64,000 bases of DNA from the NCBI RefSeq assembly GCF_011601275.1, contig NZ_JAAOLY010000010.1:1-64000 (forward strand), read 5' to 3'. Source of the stretch: Janthinobacterium lividum. Its GTDB lineage: Bacteria; Pseudomonadota; Gammaproteobacteria; Burkholderiales; Burkholderiaceae_D. The translations under genes and the position numbers were made by a program. This document shows positions 1-10,560 of this stretch, piece by piece. The notes under the pieces were generated by a model that worked only from the letters and a program-made list of their open reading frames with translations, did not search any database and was not told the origin of the DNA. Numbering within the stretch: the stretch's first letter is position 1; each line of letters opens with the position of its first letter.

Positions 1-358
1 CAAGAACGTGACGGTCAACGAAGAGTTCTTCCAGGGCCATTTCCCGCACAAGCCGGTCATGCCCGGCGTGCTGATGATCGAAGCGCTGGCGCAGACGGCG
101 GCCCTGCTGTCGTTCCTGTCGATGGGCATGAAACCGGACGAGAACTCGGTCGTGTACCTTGTCGGCATCGACAATACGCGCTTCAAGCGTCCCGTCGAAC
201 CGGGCGACCAATTGAAGATGGACGTGGAAATCCTGCGCGTGTCGCGCGGCCTCTGGAAATACAAGGCCGTCGCTTCGGTCGACGGCACGTTGGCGCTGGA
301 AACGGAAATCATGTGTACCATTCGCAGTGCGCAGGATACGAGCCAGCCGGCGGGGTAG
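1..358 (+). CDS. fabZ: FabZ paralogue, 5' end outside window
   Basis: The open frame runs in from the window edge (first full codon at base 2) to TAG at 356-358. It is a second copy of the 3-hydroxyacyl-ACP dehydratase encoded at 618, with the active-site block [11 protein letters not shown] and the glutamate of MIEALAQ kept. The two copies differ at roughly a tenth of residues (for example SMGM/SMGV, VVYL/VVYF, DNTR/DNAR). The stop arose one codon early: the CAG before the TAA of the other copy is TAG here, and the old TAA follows at 359-361. The catalytic residues are intact, so it may still work, but the lpxA fragment behind it is dead. Best read as the upstream copy of a tandem duplication. 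Confidence 0.8.
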   Translation, partial: KNVTVNEEFFQGHFPHKPVMPGVLMIEALAQTAALLSFLSMGMKPDENSVVYLVGIDNTRFKRPVEPGDQLKMDVEILRVSRGLWKYKAVASVDGTLALETEIMCTIRSAQDTSQPAG

Positions 359-362
359 TAAT

Positions 363-465
363 AGGGCGGTCATCCACTCTAAGCCAATGTTGATCTGAAA
401 GCTGAGCTCGACAGATTGGTCTAGGTGGGGCCGTACACCAGCATCGGTCCGCGCGTGCGTATCGC
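363..465 (+). pseudogene. lpxA: Decayed 5' fragment of lpxA
   Basis: This stretch aligns base for base with the first ~100 bases of the intact lpxA at 1114, in the same position behind fabZ. Its start codon is destroyed (AGG at 363-365 where the intact gene has ATG) and an in-frame GAG has become TAG. Many of the differences are C-to-T changes. Similarity fades near 465, where lpxD-derived sequence starts, so this is where the duplication junction lies. It cannot encode LpxA. Confidence 0.8.
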
Positions 466-621
466 GCGGAGCCGGGCCAGTACACGGGTTTCTGTCCGCT
501 GGCCATGAACGCCGACCGGGAAAAGAGCGCCGCCATCGTGCGCAACCTGTCAAGCATGCGCGAGAAGATCCGCGCGCTTGAAAAAACAATTAAAACACTG
601 ACCACCCAAGACGAAAAATGA
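466..621 (+). pseudogene. lpxD: 3' end of lpxD without its body
   Basis: Read in the frame ending in TGA at 619-621, it encodes a typical LpxD C-terminus: PGQYTGFCPLAMNADREKS, then a helical AAIVRNLSSMREKIRALEK tail. LpxD is the UDP-3-O-acylglucosamine N-acyltransferase. The left-handed helix repeats and the N-terminal domain are absent; the sequence before 466 is lpxA-like instead. The TGA overlaps the fabZ ATG at 618 (ATGA), the usual coupling of lpxD to fabZ, so the duplicated unit carried its translational context. A full lpxD is presumably upstream of the window (inference). Confidence 0.75.
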
Positions 622-1112
622 CTACTGAAAAAAAGACCCTCGACATCCTCGCCATCAAATCGCTGCTGCCGCACCGCTACCCGCTGCTGCTGGTTGACCG
701 CGTGCTGGACTGGGAAGCCGATAAAACCATCACCGCCATCAAGAACGTGACGGTCAACGAAGAGTTCTTCCAGGGCCATTTCCCGCACAAGCCGGTCATG
801 CCCGGCGTGCTGATGATCGAAGCGCTGGCGCAGACGGCGGCCCTGCTGTCGTTCCTGTCGATGGGCGTGAAACCGGACGAGAACTCGGTCGTGTACTTTG
901 TCGGCATCGACAATGCGCGCTTCAAGCGTCCAGTCGAACCGGGCGACCAGCTGAAGATGGACGTGGAAATCCTGCGCGTATCGCGCGGCATCTGGAAATA
1001 CAAGGCCGTCGGTACGGTCGACGGCAAGCTGGCGGTGGAAGCGGAACTGATGTGCACCATCCGCAGCGCGCAGGATGCCAGCCAATCTGCGAGCCAGCCA
1101 GCGGGGCAGTAA
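618..1112 (+). CDS. fabZ: 3-hydroxyacyl-ACP dehydratase FabZ
   Basis: FabZ dehydrates (3R)-hydroxyacyl-ACP in type II fatty acid synthesis, in the cytoplasm. The 164-residue protein carries the hot-dog fold signature with His54 in [11 protein letters not shown] and Glu68 in [10 protein letters not shown], the same numbering as the E. coli enzyme. It has a Ser/Gln/Ala-rich tail about 13 residues longer than usual. The start ATG at 618 overlaps the stop of the lpxD remnant, and the stop is one base before the lpxA ATG, so it belongs to the lipid A operon. This is the better conserved of the two fabZ copies, in front of the intact lpxA, and is probably the main functional one. Confidence 0.95.
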   Translation: MTTEKKTLDILAIKSLLPHRYPLLLVDRVLDWEADKTITAIKNVTVNEEFFQGHFPHKPVMPGVLMIEALAQTAALLSFLSMGVKPDENSVVYFVGIDNARFKRPVEPGDQLKMDVEILRVSRGIWKYKAVGTVDGKLAVEAELMCTIRSAQDASQSASQPAGQ

Positions 1113-1113
1113 C

Positions 1114-1905
1114 ATGGCGGCCATCCACTCCACGGCAGTGATTGATCCGAAGGCCGAGCTCGACAGCTCGGTCGAGGTGGGTCCGTACACCATCATCGGT
1201 CCGCACGTGCGCATCGGCGCCGGCACCAGGGTTGGCCCGCACGTGGTCATCGACGGCCACACGACGATCGGCAGCGACAACCACCTGTTCCAGTTTTCTT
1301 CCATCGGCGCGCAGCCGCAGGATAAAAAATGGGCGGGCGAGGCGACGCGCCTGGAAATCGGCGACCGCAACACGATCCGCGAATTTTGCACCTTCAACAC
1401 GGGCACCGTGCAGGGCGGCGGCGTCACGCGCCTGGGCAATGACAACTGGATCTCGGCGTATGTGCACCTGGCGCACGACTGCCTGGTGGGCAACAACACG
1501 ATCTTTTCGAACAATGCCCAGCTGGCGGGCCACGTGGAAATCGGCGACTGGGTCATCATGAGCGGCTTCGCCAATGTGCACCAGTTCTGCAAGATCGGCG
1601 CGCACGCCTTCGTCGGCATGAGCACCAGCCTGACGCAGGACGTGCCGCCTTTCGTGCTCCTGAACGGCAATCCGGCACAAGCCCACGGCGTCAATATCGA
1701 AGGCTTGAAACGCCGCGGTTTTACGCGCGAGCAGATCAACGGCATCCGCGCCGCGTATAAACTCATCTACCGCGCGGGACTGACCCTGGAAGAATCCAAG
1801 GCTGCCCTGTTCGAAGAAGAAGCGGCATCGTCGCCCGAGGTGGCGGAACACATTCGCGCCATGCGCGAATTCCTTGGAGTGGCGTCGCGTGGCATCGTCC
1901 GCTGA
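1114..1905 (+). CDS. lpxA: UDP-N-acetylglucosamine acyltransferase LpxA
   Basis: LpxA transfers a hydroxyacyl chain from ACP to the 3-OH of UDP-GlcNAc, the first step of lipid A synthesis. The 263-residue length matches the family (262 in E. coli). The N-terminal two thirds are hexapeptide repeats of a left-handed beta helix (for example VEVGPYTIIGPHVRIGAGTR), and the catalytic histidine is His121 in VHLAHDC. The ATG at 1114 follows the fabZ stop by one base; the frame is open further upstream but only across the end of fabZ. The gene overlaps lpxB. A dead copy of its 5' end lies at 363. Confidence 0.96.
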   Translation: MAAIHSTAVIDPKAELDSSVEVGPYTIIGPHVRIGAGTRVGPHVVIDGHTTIGSDNHLFQFSSIGAQPQDKKWAGEATRLEIGDRNTIREFCTFNTGTVQGGGVTRLGNDNWISAYVHLAHDCLVGNNTIFSNNAQLAGHVEIGDWVIMSGFANVHQFCKIGAHAFVGMSTSLTQDVPPFVLLNGNPAQAHGVNIEGLKRRGFTREQINGIRAAYKLIYRAGLTLEESKAALFEEEAASSPEVAEHIRAMREFLGVASRGIVR

Positions 1906-3073
1906 CCAGTCCAGCGGCCAGCCGGTCGCCAATGTCGCCATCGTCGCCGGCGAAGTGTCGGGCGACCTGCTGGCCAGCCGGCTGCTGTCCGGCCTCGTGC
2001 CGCAGCTGCCCGGCGCGCGCTTCCATGGCATCGGCGGCGAGCACATGGCCAAGCAGGGTTTTGTGTCCGACTGGCCGCTCGACAAGCTGACCGTGCGCGG
2101 CCTGTTCGAGATCATTCCCCGCTACCGCGAGATCAAGGGCATCCAGAACGCGCTGCGCGACCAGTTGCTGGCCGAGCGTCCCGCCGTCTTCATCGGCGCC
2201 GACTATCCGGGTTTTAACCTGGGACTGGAACAGCAGCTGAAGGAAGGCGGCATCCCCACCGTGCACTACATCGGGCCGCAGATCTGGGCCTGGCGCGGCG
2301 GCCGCATCAAGAAAATTATCAAGGCCGTCTCGCACATGCTGGTGATCTTCCCGTTCGAGGAAGAGATCTACCGCAAGGCGGGCGTGCCCGTTACCTATGT
2401 CGGCCATCCGCTGGCTGAAATGATCCCCCTGCAGCCCGACGAAGCGGCCGCGCGGCGCACCCTGGGCTTGCCGGAAGACGCGAATGTCGTGACCCTGATG
2501 CCGGGCAGCCGCATGGGCGAACTCAAATACAATACGGTGGCTTTTGTCGGCGCGTGCAAGCTGCTGCTGGCGCGCGACCGCTCCTTGCGTTTCGTCGCGC
2601 CCATGGCCGGCGAAAAACAGCGCCAGTACTTCCTGCAGCTGATTGCGGAAGCGGGCCTGCAGGACGTCGAGATACTGCTGACCGACGGCGGCTCGCATAC
2701 GGCCATTTGCGCCGCCGATGCGGTGCTGGTGGCCTCCGGCACGGCGTCGCTGGAAGTGGCGCTGTACAAGAAGCCCATGGTCATCGCCTACAAGATGATG
2801 CGCGCCTCGTGGGAAATCATGCGCCACATGGGCTACCAGCCATGGATTGGTTTGCCCAACATCCTGGCGCGCGACTACCTGGTGCCCGAGCTGCTGCAAA
2901 ACGCAGCCAGCCCCGAGGCACTGGCCGAAGCCATGTGGCAGCAGCTGAGCGACGTTCCCGGGCGTTTGCGCCTGGTGCAGCGCTTCACGGACATGCATCA
3001 CAGCCTGCTGCGCGACAGCGCGCAGGAAAGCGCGAATGCCGTCATGCAGGTCATTGCCGCCAACCGCAAGTAA
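1889..3073 (+). CDS. lpxB: Lipid-A-disaccharide synthase LpxB
   Basis: LpxB is the inverting glycosyltransferase that joins UDP-2,3-diacylglucosamine and lipid X to the tetraacyl disaccharide at the inner membrane. The N-terminus has the hallmark [17 protein letters not shown], and the middle has [15 protein letters not shown] and MPGSRMGEL; the length of 394 is near the usual 382-395. The start is inferred: GTG at 1889 has GGAG about 10 bases upstream, and a TTG at 1874 is an in-frame alternative. Both lie inside the 3' end of lpxA, so translation is probably coupled. Confidence 0.95.
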   Translation: MASSADQSSGQPVANVAIVAGEVSGDLLASRLLSGLVPQLPGARFHGIGGEHMAKQGFVSDWPLDKLTVRGLFEIIPRYREIKGIQNALRDQLLAERPAVFIGADYPGFNLGLEQQLKEGGIPTVHYIGPQIWAWRGGRIKKIIKAVSHMLVIFPFEEEIYRKAGVPVTYVGHPLAEMIPLQPDEAAARRTLGLPEDANVVTLMPGSRMGELKYNTVAFVGACKLLLARDRSLRFVAPMAGEKQRQYFLQLIAEAGLQDVEILLTDGGSHTAICAADAVLVASGTASLEVALYKKPMVIAYKMMRASWEIMRHMGYQPWIGLPNILARDYLVPELLQNAASPEALAEAMWQQLSDVPGRLRLVQRFTDMHHSLLRDSAQESANAVMQVIAANRK

Positions 3074-3110
3074 GCACCGTTTCAATCGCAGTTCCTACCA
3101 AAGATTCAAC

Positions 3111-3749
3111 GTGAAAAATATCTATCCCGGCCTGTTTGACGACTTGCCATTCTCGCTCGATGAAATCATCTGCGGCGTCGACGAGGCTGGCCGCGGTCCG
3201 CTGGCCGGCCCCGTGTTCGCCGCCGCCGTGATCCTCGACCCGCAGCAGCCCATCGACGGCTTGCGCGATTCGAAAAAACTCAGCGAAGCCAAGCGCGACC
3301 TGCTGGCGCCGCAGATCAAGGCCAAGGCCCTGGCCTGGGCCATCGCCGAAGCGTCGGAAGAGGAGATCGACCGCCTGAACATTCTGCAGGCGTCGATGCT
3401 GGCCATGCGCCGCGCCGTCGAGGCCCTGGCGACCGTGCCGACCCTGGCCCTGATCGACGGCAACCGCTGTCCCGTGATGCCGATACGCGGCATGGCCATC
3501 GTCGGTGGCGACGACAAGGTCGATTCGATTTCCGCCGCCTCGATCCTGGCCAAGACGGCGCGCGACGCGGCCCTCGTGCACCTGCATGCGGCCTATCCCG
3601 AATACTGCTTCGACCAGCACAAGGGTTATGGCACCAAGCTGCACCTGGAACGCCTGCACCTGCACGGCGCCTCGCCCGTGCACCGCCGCTCGTTCGCGCC
3701 CGTGCGCAACGTGATCGCCCTGTTTGGCGGACAAGAGGTGGCGGCATGA
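3111..3749 (+). CDS. rnhB: Ribonuclease HII
   Basis: RNase HII cleaves RNA in RNA-DNA hybrids and removes single misincorporated ribonucleotides. The acidic active site is visible: Asp24-Glu25 in [14 protein letters not shown], Asp116 in ALIDGN and the Asp pair in [13 protein letters not shown]. The 212-residue length is normal. The start is GTG at 3111 because the conserved N-terminus begins there; the open frame upstream overlaps lpxB and lacks family character. It lies 37 bases after lpxB and overlaps the methyltransferase gene by 4 bases, continuing the common lpxB-rnhB order. Confidence 0.95.
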   Translation: MKNIYPGLFDDLPFSLDEIICGVDEAGRGPLAGPVFAAAVILDPQQPIDGLRDSKKLSEAKRDLLAPQIKAKALAWAIAEASEEEIDRLNILQASMLAMRRAVEALATVPTLALIDGNRCPVMPIRGMAIVGGDDKVDSISAASILAKTARDAALVHLHAAYPEYCFDQHKGYGTKLHLERLHLHGASPVHRRSFAPVRNVIALFGGQEVAA

Positions 3750-4531
3750 AGACGATTACCTCGCGCGACAACGCGCAATACAAGGATTTGCTGAAACTGG
3801 CGGGCAGTTCGCAGGCGCGCCGCAAGTCGGGCCGCACCTTGCTCGACGGCGTGCACCTTTGCCAGTCGTATCTGCAGCTGCGCGGCATGCCGGAGCAGTG
3901 CATCGTCAGCGAAAGCGCCTTGCGGAACCCGGAAGTGGCGGACATCGTCGGCCAGCTGGAAAGCCAGCGCGCGCACGTACTGGGCTTGCCCGATGCGCTG
4001 TACAACGCGGTGAGCCAGGTCGAACACGGCGTGGGTGTGATGTTCCTCATCGAGACGCCGGAACGGGCCGTCACGCAGCCCTTGAGCGTATCGGCTGTGC
4101 TGCTCGATAACCTGCAAGACCCGGGCAACGTGGGGTCGATTTTGCGCAGCGCCGCCGCCGCCGGCATAACGCAGGTCTACTGCAGCGCCGGCACGGCCTT
4201 CTGCTGGTCGCCGAAGGTGCTGCGCGCGGCGATGGGCGCACACTTCGTGCTCGACATCTTTGAAAACGTCGACCTGGCGGCGCTCGTTGCCGGCGCCAAG
4301 GTGGCGACCCTGGCCACCAGCGGCTACGCCACGAAGCAGCTGTACGACGTCGACCTGCGCCAGCCCGTCGCTTGGCTGTTTGGCCATGAAGGGCAGGGCG
4401 TCGCCGACGACCTGCTGTCGATGGCAACGCACCAGGTGGTCATTCCCCACTTGGGCCAGATCGAATCGCTGAACGTGGCCGCCTGCGCCGCCGTCTGCTT
4501 CTTCGAGCAGCTGCGCCAGGGCCAGTCCTGA
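3746..4531 (+). CDS. SpoU/TrmH-family RNA 2'-O-methyltransferase
   Basis: A SPOUT-class enzyme that methylates the 2'-O of a ribose in rRNA or tRNA using S-adenosylmethionine. The N-terminal ~90 residues look like the substrate-binding domain ([18 protein letters not shown]), and the C-terminal half has the SpoU motifs: [30 protein letters not shown] and [15 protein letters not shown], which form the knotted SAM site. 261 residues. The ATG overlaps the rnhB stop (ATGA), so the two are cotranslated. Which nucleotide is modified cannot be told from the sequence. Confidence 0.9.
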   Translation: MKTITSRDNAQYKDLLKLAGSSQARRKSGRTLLDGVHLCQSYLQLRGMPEQCIVSESALRNPEVADIVGQLESQRAHVLGLPDALYNAVSQVEHGVGVMFLIETPERAVTQPLSVSAVLLDNLQDPGNVGSILRSAAAAGITQVYCSAGTAFCWSPKVLRAAMGAHFVLDIFENVDLAALVAGAKVATLATSGYATKQLYDVDLRQPVAWLFGHEGQGVADDLLSMATHQVVIPHLGQIESLNVAACAAVCFFEQLRQGQS

Positions 4532-4542
4532 ACAGGGTAGCC

Positions 4543-5760
4543 ATGTCTTTCCCTTTGCTTGCCGATGGCGCCGTACGTGACGAAGCCTGGTGGCGCCAGG
4601 TCGCCGCATTTTATCCCGCGCCGCCGGACGCCATCGTCAATCTCGAGCATGGCTATTTCGGCGCCATGGCCAGCCCTGTGCACGCGGCGTTCGAACAGGC
4701 CGTGCGCTACACCAACGAGCAACTGAGTCCCTTCGTGCGCGGCGAATTCACGCGTACGCACGTGGATATCCTGCGCCAGCGCGTCGCCGCGCTGATTCAC
4801 GCGCAGCCGCACGAGATCCTGCTGACCCGCAGCGGCACCGAATCGATGCAGGTGCTGATCACGCAATATCACGGCCTGGCGCCCGGCGATACTGTGCTCT
4901 GGAGTAATCTCGATTATCCGGCCATGCGCACGGCCATGCGCTGGCTGGCGCAGCGCCGTGGCGTCACCAGCACGCAAGTTCAATTGAGTTTGCCCATCAG
5001 CGATGACGAAATCGTCGCCCGTTACGCGCAAGCCATGCGCCAGGCCGTCAAGCCCAAGTTGCTACTGCTGTCGCAGGTGACGCCGGCCAACGGCCAGCAA
5101 CTGCCGCTGCAGGACATCATGGCGCTGGCGCGCGAATACGGCATCGACGTGTTGCTCGACAGCGCCCATGCGCTGGGGCAGGTCGACGTGGACGTGCAAG
5201 CCATGGGCGTTGATTTCGCCGGTTTTAATCTGCATAAATGGCTGGGGGCTCCGGCGGGACTCGGTGTCGCGTATATCCGCGCATCGCAGCTGCACAAGAT
5301 CGAGCCGCATTGTGGCGACGACGATTATCCGCTTGACGATATCCGCAGCCGCCTGCACATGGGCATGCCGCCGATCGGCGCCATCCTGGCCGCGCCTGCC
5401 GCGCTGGACTTCCATGCGCACCTGGGCGGCACGCCGGCCAAGAACGAACGCCTGGCCTGGCTGCGCGATTACTGGATCAGCCGCGCCGCGCAACTGCCCG
5501 GCGTGCGCATGTTGTCGCCGCTCGATGCGAGGCGCGGCACGGCACTGGTGGCCTTTGCCGTCGACGGCATGAGCGCGCGCGACCTGCAGCAAGCCTTGCT
5601 GCAGCGCTTCGGCGTCTTTACCGTGCAGCGCAATATCGGCGATGCCGATGTCGTGCGCGCCACGGTGGCCGTTACGACCACCACCGCCGAACTCGATCAA
5701 CTGGTGGCCGCGCTGACGGTGCTGTCCAGCGAGGTGAACTCCAGCCTGGCGAACGCCTGA
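4543..5760 (+). CDS. Class V aminotransferase (isopenicillin-N-epimerase-like)
   Basis: A PLP enzyme of fold type I, 405 residues. The Schiff-base lysine is Lys232 in GFNLHKWLGAP, preceded by the PLP-contacting aspartate and histidine of LLDSAHALGQ; the TRSGTESMQ segment binds the cofactor phosphate. The family includes cysteine desulfurases, isopenicillin N epimerase and kynureninase-like enzymes, and the lack of a desulfurase-type cysteine loop favours the epimerase/aminotransferase branch. The substrate is unknown. It starts 11 bases after the methyltransferase stop and is the last gene of this rightward run; its stop codon lies inside the left arm of the palindrome at 5751. Confidence 0.85.
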   Translation: MSFPLLADGAVRDEAWWRQVAAFYPAPPDAIVNLEHGYFGAMASPVHAAFEQAVRYTNEQLSPFVRGEFTRTHVDILRQRVAALIHAQPHEILLTRSGTESMQVLITQYHGLAPGDTVLWSNLDYPAMRTAMRWLAQRRGVTSTQVQLSLPISDDEIVARYAQAMRQAVKPKLLLLSQVTPANGQQLPLQDIMALAREYGIDVLLDSAHALGQVDVDVQAMGVDFAGFNLHKWLGAPAGLGVAYIRASQLHKIEPHCGDDDYPLDDIRSRLHMGMPPIGAILAAPAALDFHAHLGGTPAKNERLAWLRDYWISRAAQLPGVRMLSPLDARRGTALVAFAVDGMSARDLQQALLQRFGVFTVQRNIGDADVVRATVAVTTTTAELDQLVAALTVLSSEVNSSLANA

Positions 5761-5873
5761 CAAAACCGTAGCGAGCGGAAGGGAGAGGTGGCCGAGAAGC
5801 GCAACCGTACTTCTAGTACGGTGAGCATCGCAGGCCGCCTATACCGACGCGCAGCAGGTTTGGTCAGGCGTTC
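5751..5873. terminator. Long imperfect palindrome between convergent genes
   Basis: The whole gap folds back on itself. The outer arms are GAACGCCTGACAAAACC (5751-5767) and GGTTTGGTCAGGCGTTC (5857-5873), 17 pairs with one mismatch. The tip is a perfect 8-bp stem, ACCGTACT/AGTACGGT, around TCT (5804-5822), and the parts between pair imperfectly. It lies between two convergent genes, so a bidirectional terminator is likely. It lacks a clear U tract and could equally be a repetitive intergenic element. Confidence 0.5.
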
Positions 5874-6722
5874 TCAGTATTCGCGGCGGTTCGGCTTGAT
5901 CTCCTGCAGGATCGTCGTGGAGATCTCCTCGATCGACTTGGTGGTCGATGACAGCCAGCGTATTCCTTCGCGTTTCATCATTTTTTCCGCCTCGTTGACC
6001 TCGTAACGGCAATTTTCAATGGCCGCATACTTGCTTCCGGCGCGTCTTTCGTTGCGTATTTCCGACAAACGTTCGGGCGTAATGCTTAATCCGAAAATTT
6101 TATTCTTAAATTCCAGCAAGGCCGATGGCAGCTTGTCGCGCTCGAAATCGTCGGGAATCAGCGGATAATTGGCCGCCTTGATACCGTATTGCATGGCCAG
6201 GTACAGGCTGGTCGGGGTCTTGCCAGAGCGCGAAACACCCACCAGAATGACATCGGCCGAGGACAGGTTCTTGTGCGACTGGCCGTCGTCGTGTGCCAGC
6301 GAATAGTTGATCGCCTCGATGCGGTTCTTGTATTCCTCGCTGTCGACGATGTTGTGCGAGCGGCCGATGGTATGGGTCGACATCACGCCCAGTTCCTGCT
6401 CCAGCGGGGCGACAAAGGTCTGGATCAGGTCCATGTGCATGCCGCTGGACTTGCGGATCACGGCCGACAGGTCGTTTTTCACCAGGGTGGAGAAAATGAT
6501 CGGGCGCTGGCCATCGGTGGCAAACGCTTCGTTGATCTTGCGCGCCGCCTCGTAGGCCTTGTCCATGGTGTCGATGAAAGGCAGGCGGATCTGGCGGAAG
6601 CGCAGATCGAACTGCGTCAGCACCGAGTGGCCGAACGTCTCGGCGGTGATGCCGGTGCCGTCGGAAACGAAGAAGACGGTGCGGGCCGCGGAGGGCAGAG
6701 GAGGGCGTGGTTCTTGTGTCAT
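5874..6722 (-). CDS. ppsR: PEP synthase kinase/pyrophosphorylase PpsR
   Basis: A DUF299-family bifunctional enzyme: it inactivates PEP synthase by ADP-dependent phosphorylation and reactivates it by Pi-dependent dephosphorylation. The N-terminus has [20 protein letters not shown]; the P-loop is [15 protein letters not shown]. The ATG at 6722 gives 282 residues, close to E. coli (277); a TTG 15 bases upstream is in frame. It is transcribed away from ppsA, its target, across a 152-base shared promoter region, which supports the assignment. Confidence 0.95.
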   Translation of the reverse strand: MTQEPRPPLPSAARTVFFVSDGTGITAETFGHSVLTQFDLRFRQIRLPFIDTMDKAYEAARKINEAFATDGQRPIIFSTLVKNDLSAVIRKSSGMHMDLIQTFVAPLEQELGVMSTHTIGRSHNIVDSEEYKNRIEAINYSLAHDDGQSHKNLSSADVILVGVSRSGKTPTSLYLAMQYGIKAANYPLIPDDFERDKLPSALLEFKNKIFGLSITPERLSEIRNERRAGSKYAAIENCRYEVNEAEKMMKREGIRWLSSTTKSIEEISTTILQEIKPNRREY

Positions 6723-6874
6723 GGGTTTTCGGATCAAGATTGTGCGTCGTCAATTTGCGCCGCACAAGGTAAAATGGCTGCAACGGTATGATTGTGCTGC
6801 ACGACGCCAAGAATAACAAGAAGACTGTCTGTGCGCCGCGCGTAAAGATTTCTATCATCAGTAAGGGTGTCATT

Positions 6875-9307
<2,433 letters not shown>

Positions 9308-9326
9308 GCATCTTTATCTCCGTCTG

Positions 9327-9364
9327 AAAACCCGCTGCCGCTCACCCGGCAGCGGGTTTTTTTA
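9327..9364 (+). terminator. Intrinsic terminator of ppsA
   Basis: A perfect 10-bp stem, CCCGCTGCCG/CGGCAGCGGG, with a 6-base loop is followed by eight T residues and preceded by AAAA, 20 bases after the ppsA stop. Confidence 0.92.
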
Positions 9365-9453
9365 TGCCCGCCATGCGGCGCACGGCAGTATTCGATGGGC
9401 TTGCGCCAGATCAGCTAAAATGATTCCACCAATACATTGAAACAGGAGTTCAC

Positions 9454-9951
9454 ATGGCAAGCAAGAAACCGAGCAAAGTTGCAAAGATCGACATCGGCAT
9501 TTCCGAGGCGGACCGCGCGAAGATTGCGGAAGGCCTGTCCGGCCTGCTGGCCGACAGCTACACCTTGTACCTGATGACCCATAATTTTCACTGGAACGTC
9601 AAGGGGCCGATGTTCAATACGCTGCACCTGATGTTCATGACGCAATACACGGAACAGTGGGCCGCGCTGGACCTGATCGCCGAACGCATCCGCGCCCTCG
9701 GCTATCCGGCGCCTGGTACCTACAAGGAATTCGTCAAGCTGGCTTCGATCAAGGAAATCGACGGCGTGCCGCCGGCGCTGGAGATGGTCAGTCACCTGGT
9801 ATCGGCACAGGAAGCGACCGCACGCACGGCGCGCCGCCTGTTCCCGTTGCTGGAAAAAGCCAATGATCAGCCGACGGCCGACCTGATCACGCAGCGCCTG
9901 GATTTGCATGAGAAGACGGCGTGGATGCTGCGCAGCCTGCTCGAGGAGTAA
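9454..9951 (+). CDS. dps: Dps-family DNA-protecting ferritin
   Basis: Dps forms dodecamers that bind DNA and oxidise Fe(II) with hydrogen peroxide in starved or oxidatively stressed cells. The 165-residue protein has the family's ferroxidase segment, YLMTHNFHWNVKGPMFNTLH, followed by the matching helix MTQYTEQWAALDLIAERIRALG. The Lys-rich N-terminus (ASKKPSKVAK) is the usual DNA-binding tail. The ATG has an ACAGGAG ribosome-binding site 5 bases upstream. It is monocistronic, between the ppsA terminator and the hairpin at 10065. Confidence 0.93.
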   Translation: MASKKPSKVAKIDIGISEADRAKIAEGLSGLLADSYTLYLMTHNFHWNVKGPMFNTLHLMFMTQYTEQWAALDLIAERIRALGYPAPGTYKEFVKLASIKEIDGVPPALEMVSHLVSAQEATARTARRLFPLLEKANDQPTADLITQRLDLHEKTAWMLRSLLEE

Positions 9952-9986
9952 ATTTCTTTCCGGCGGCGCTAATTCGCCCCTGGCTA

Positions 9987-10014
9987 TTGACGCCATCCGG
10001 AATTGCGTTAGACT
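9987..10014 (+). promoter_or_regulatory. Sigma-70-like promoter
   Basis: TTGACG (9987-9992), a 16-base spacer and TAGACT (10009-10014). It points at the short stretch that ends in the terminator at 10065, so its product may be a short RNA, or read-through may feed nfeD. Judged by eye only. Confidence 0.4.
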
Positions 10015-10020
10015 GCTTGT

Positions 10021-10099
10021 ATATAGGTGTTTGGCAAGAATAATATCAGGCAGTACAGCGCATTAAACCCCGTCGCTTATATAGGCTGCGGGGTTTTTT
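10021..10099 (+). ncRNA. Candidate small RNA (promoter plus terminator, no ORF)
   Basis: A predicted start about 7 bases after the TAGACT box and the terminator ending near 10099 would give a transcript of about 75-80 nt with no meaningful open frame. The same layout could be a leaky attenuator of nfeD or just the dps terminator with a chance promoter-like match. No known RNA family is recognised. Confidence 0.25.
10065..10099 (+). terminator. Intrinsic terminator upstream of nfeD
   Basis: AAACCCCG (10065-10072) pairs with CGGGGTTT (10089-10096) and a run of T follows to about 10099. It ends the dps transcript or the candidate small RNA, 30 bases before nfeD. Confidence 0.75.
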
Positions 10100-10128
10100 A
10101 TTTTCGGATTCACAAGGATGGAGGCATC

Positions 10129-10545
10129 ATGGCTGAATGGGTAGGCTGGTTTGTCGCGGCTGGCGCGGTATTGATCCTGGAGCTGTTTACAGGCACGTTT
10201 TATTTGCTGATGATCGCCATCGGCGTCAGTGCCGGAGGATTGGTGGCGCTGGCGGGCGGAAATGGCGGCTGGCAGGCCCTGACGGCCGCCATTGTCGGCG
10301 TGGCGGCTACCCTGTTATTGCGGCGCAGCCGTTTTGGCAAGGCGGCGCGGCGCGATGCGGCCCAGGATCCGAATGTGAATCTCGATATCGGCCAAAGCGT
10401 GGCAGTCGCGCACTGGGTCGATGGTGCGGCGCGTGTCATGTATCGCGGCGCCTTGTGGGATGTGGAACTGATTCCCGGCAGCGATACGCAGGCCGGTCAT
10501 TACACCATACGCGCCGTGCGCGGCAGCCGTTTGATTGTTGGATAA
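10129..10545 (+). CDS. NfeD-like membrane protein
   Basis: A short NfeD protein (138 residues), the usual partner of SPFH/stomatin proteins in membrane quality control. Two or three hydrophobic segments occupy residues ~5-65 (GWFVAAGAVLILELFTGTFY; LMIAIGVSAGGLVALAGG; the segment around AAIVGVAATLLL), then an OB-fold-like soluble domain (DIGQSVAVAHWVDGAARVMY) ends in a valine-glycine C-terminus. The ATG at 10129 has GGATGGAGG upstream; the open frame before it runs through the terminator and is not coding. It sits 15 bases before the SPFH gene, its expected partner. Confidence 0.88.
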   Translation: MAEWVGWFVAAGAVLILELFTGTFYLLMIAIGVSAGGLVALAGGNGGWQALTAAIVGVAATLLLRRSRFGKAARRDAAQDPNVNLDIGQSVAVAHWVDGAARVMYRGALWDVELIPGSDTQAGHYTIRAVRGSRLIVG

Positions 10546-10560
10546 CCTGGAGAATAGATT

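Noticed and set aside
309..1766. Long minus-strand open frame across fabZ/lpxA
   Set aside because: It is the opposite-strand shadow of well-conserved lipid A genes in G+C-rich DNA; its translation has no family character and reads through the duplication scar.
1763..3085. 440-codon minus-strand frame opposite lpxB
   Set aside because: His/Gln/Arg-rich low-information translation typical of antisense G+C-rich frames; lpxB on the plus strand explains the codon pattern.
5788..6006. Short plus-strand frame over the palindrome and the ppsR end
   Set aside because: It is made of the hairpin sequence and the antisense of ppsR; no ribosome-binding site or conservation signal.
10027..10128. N-terminal extension of the nfeD frame
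   Set aside because: The extension runs through an intrinsic terminator and has no ribosome-binding site; the ATG at 10129 has a strong one.
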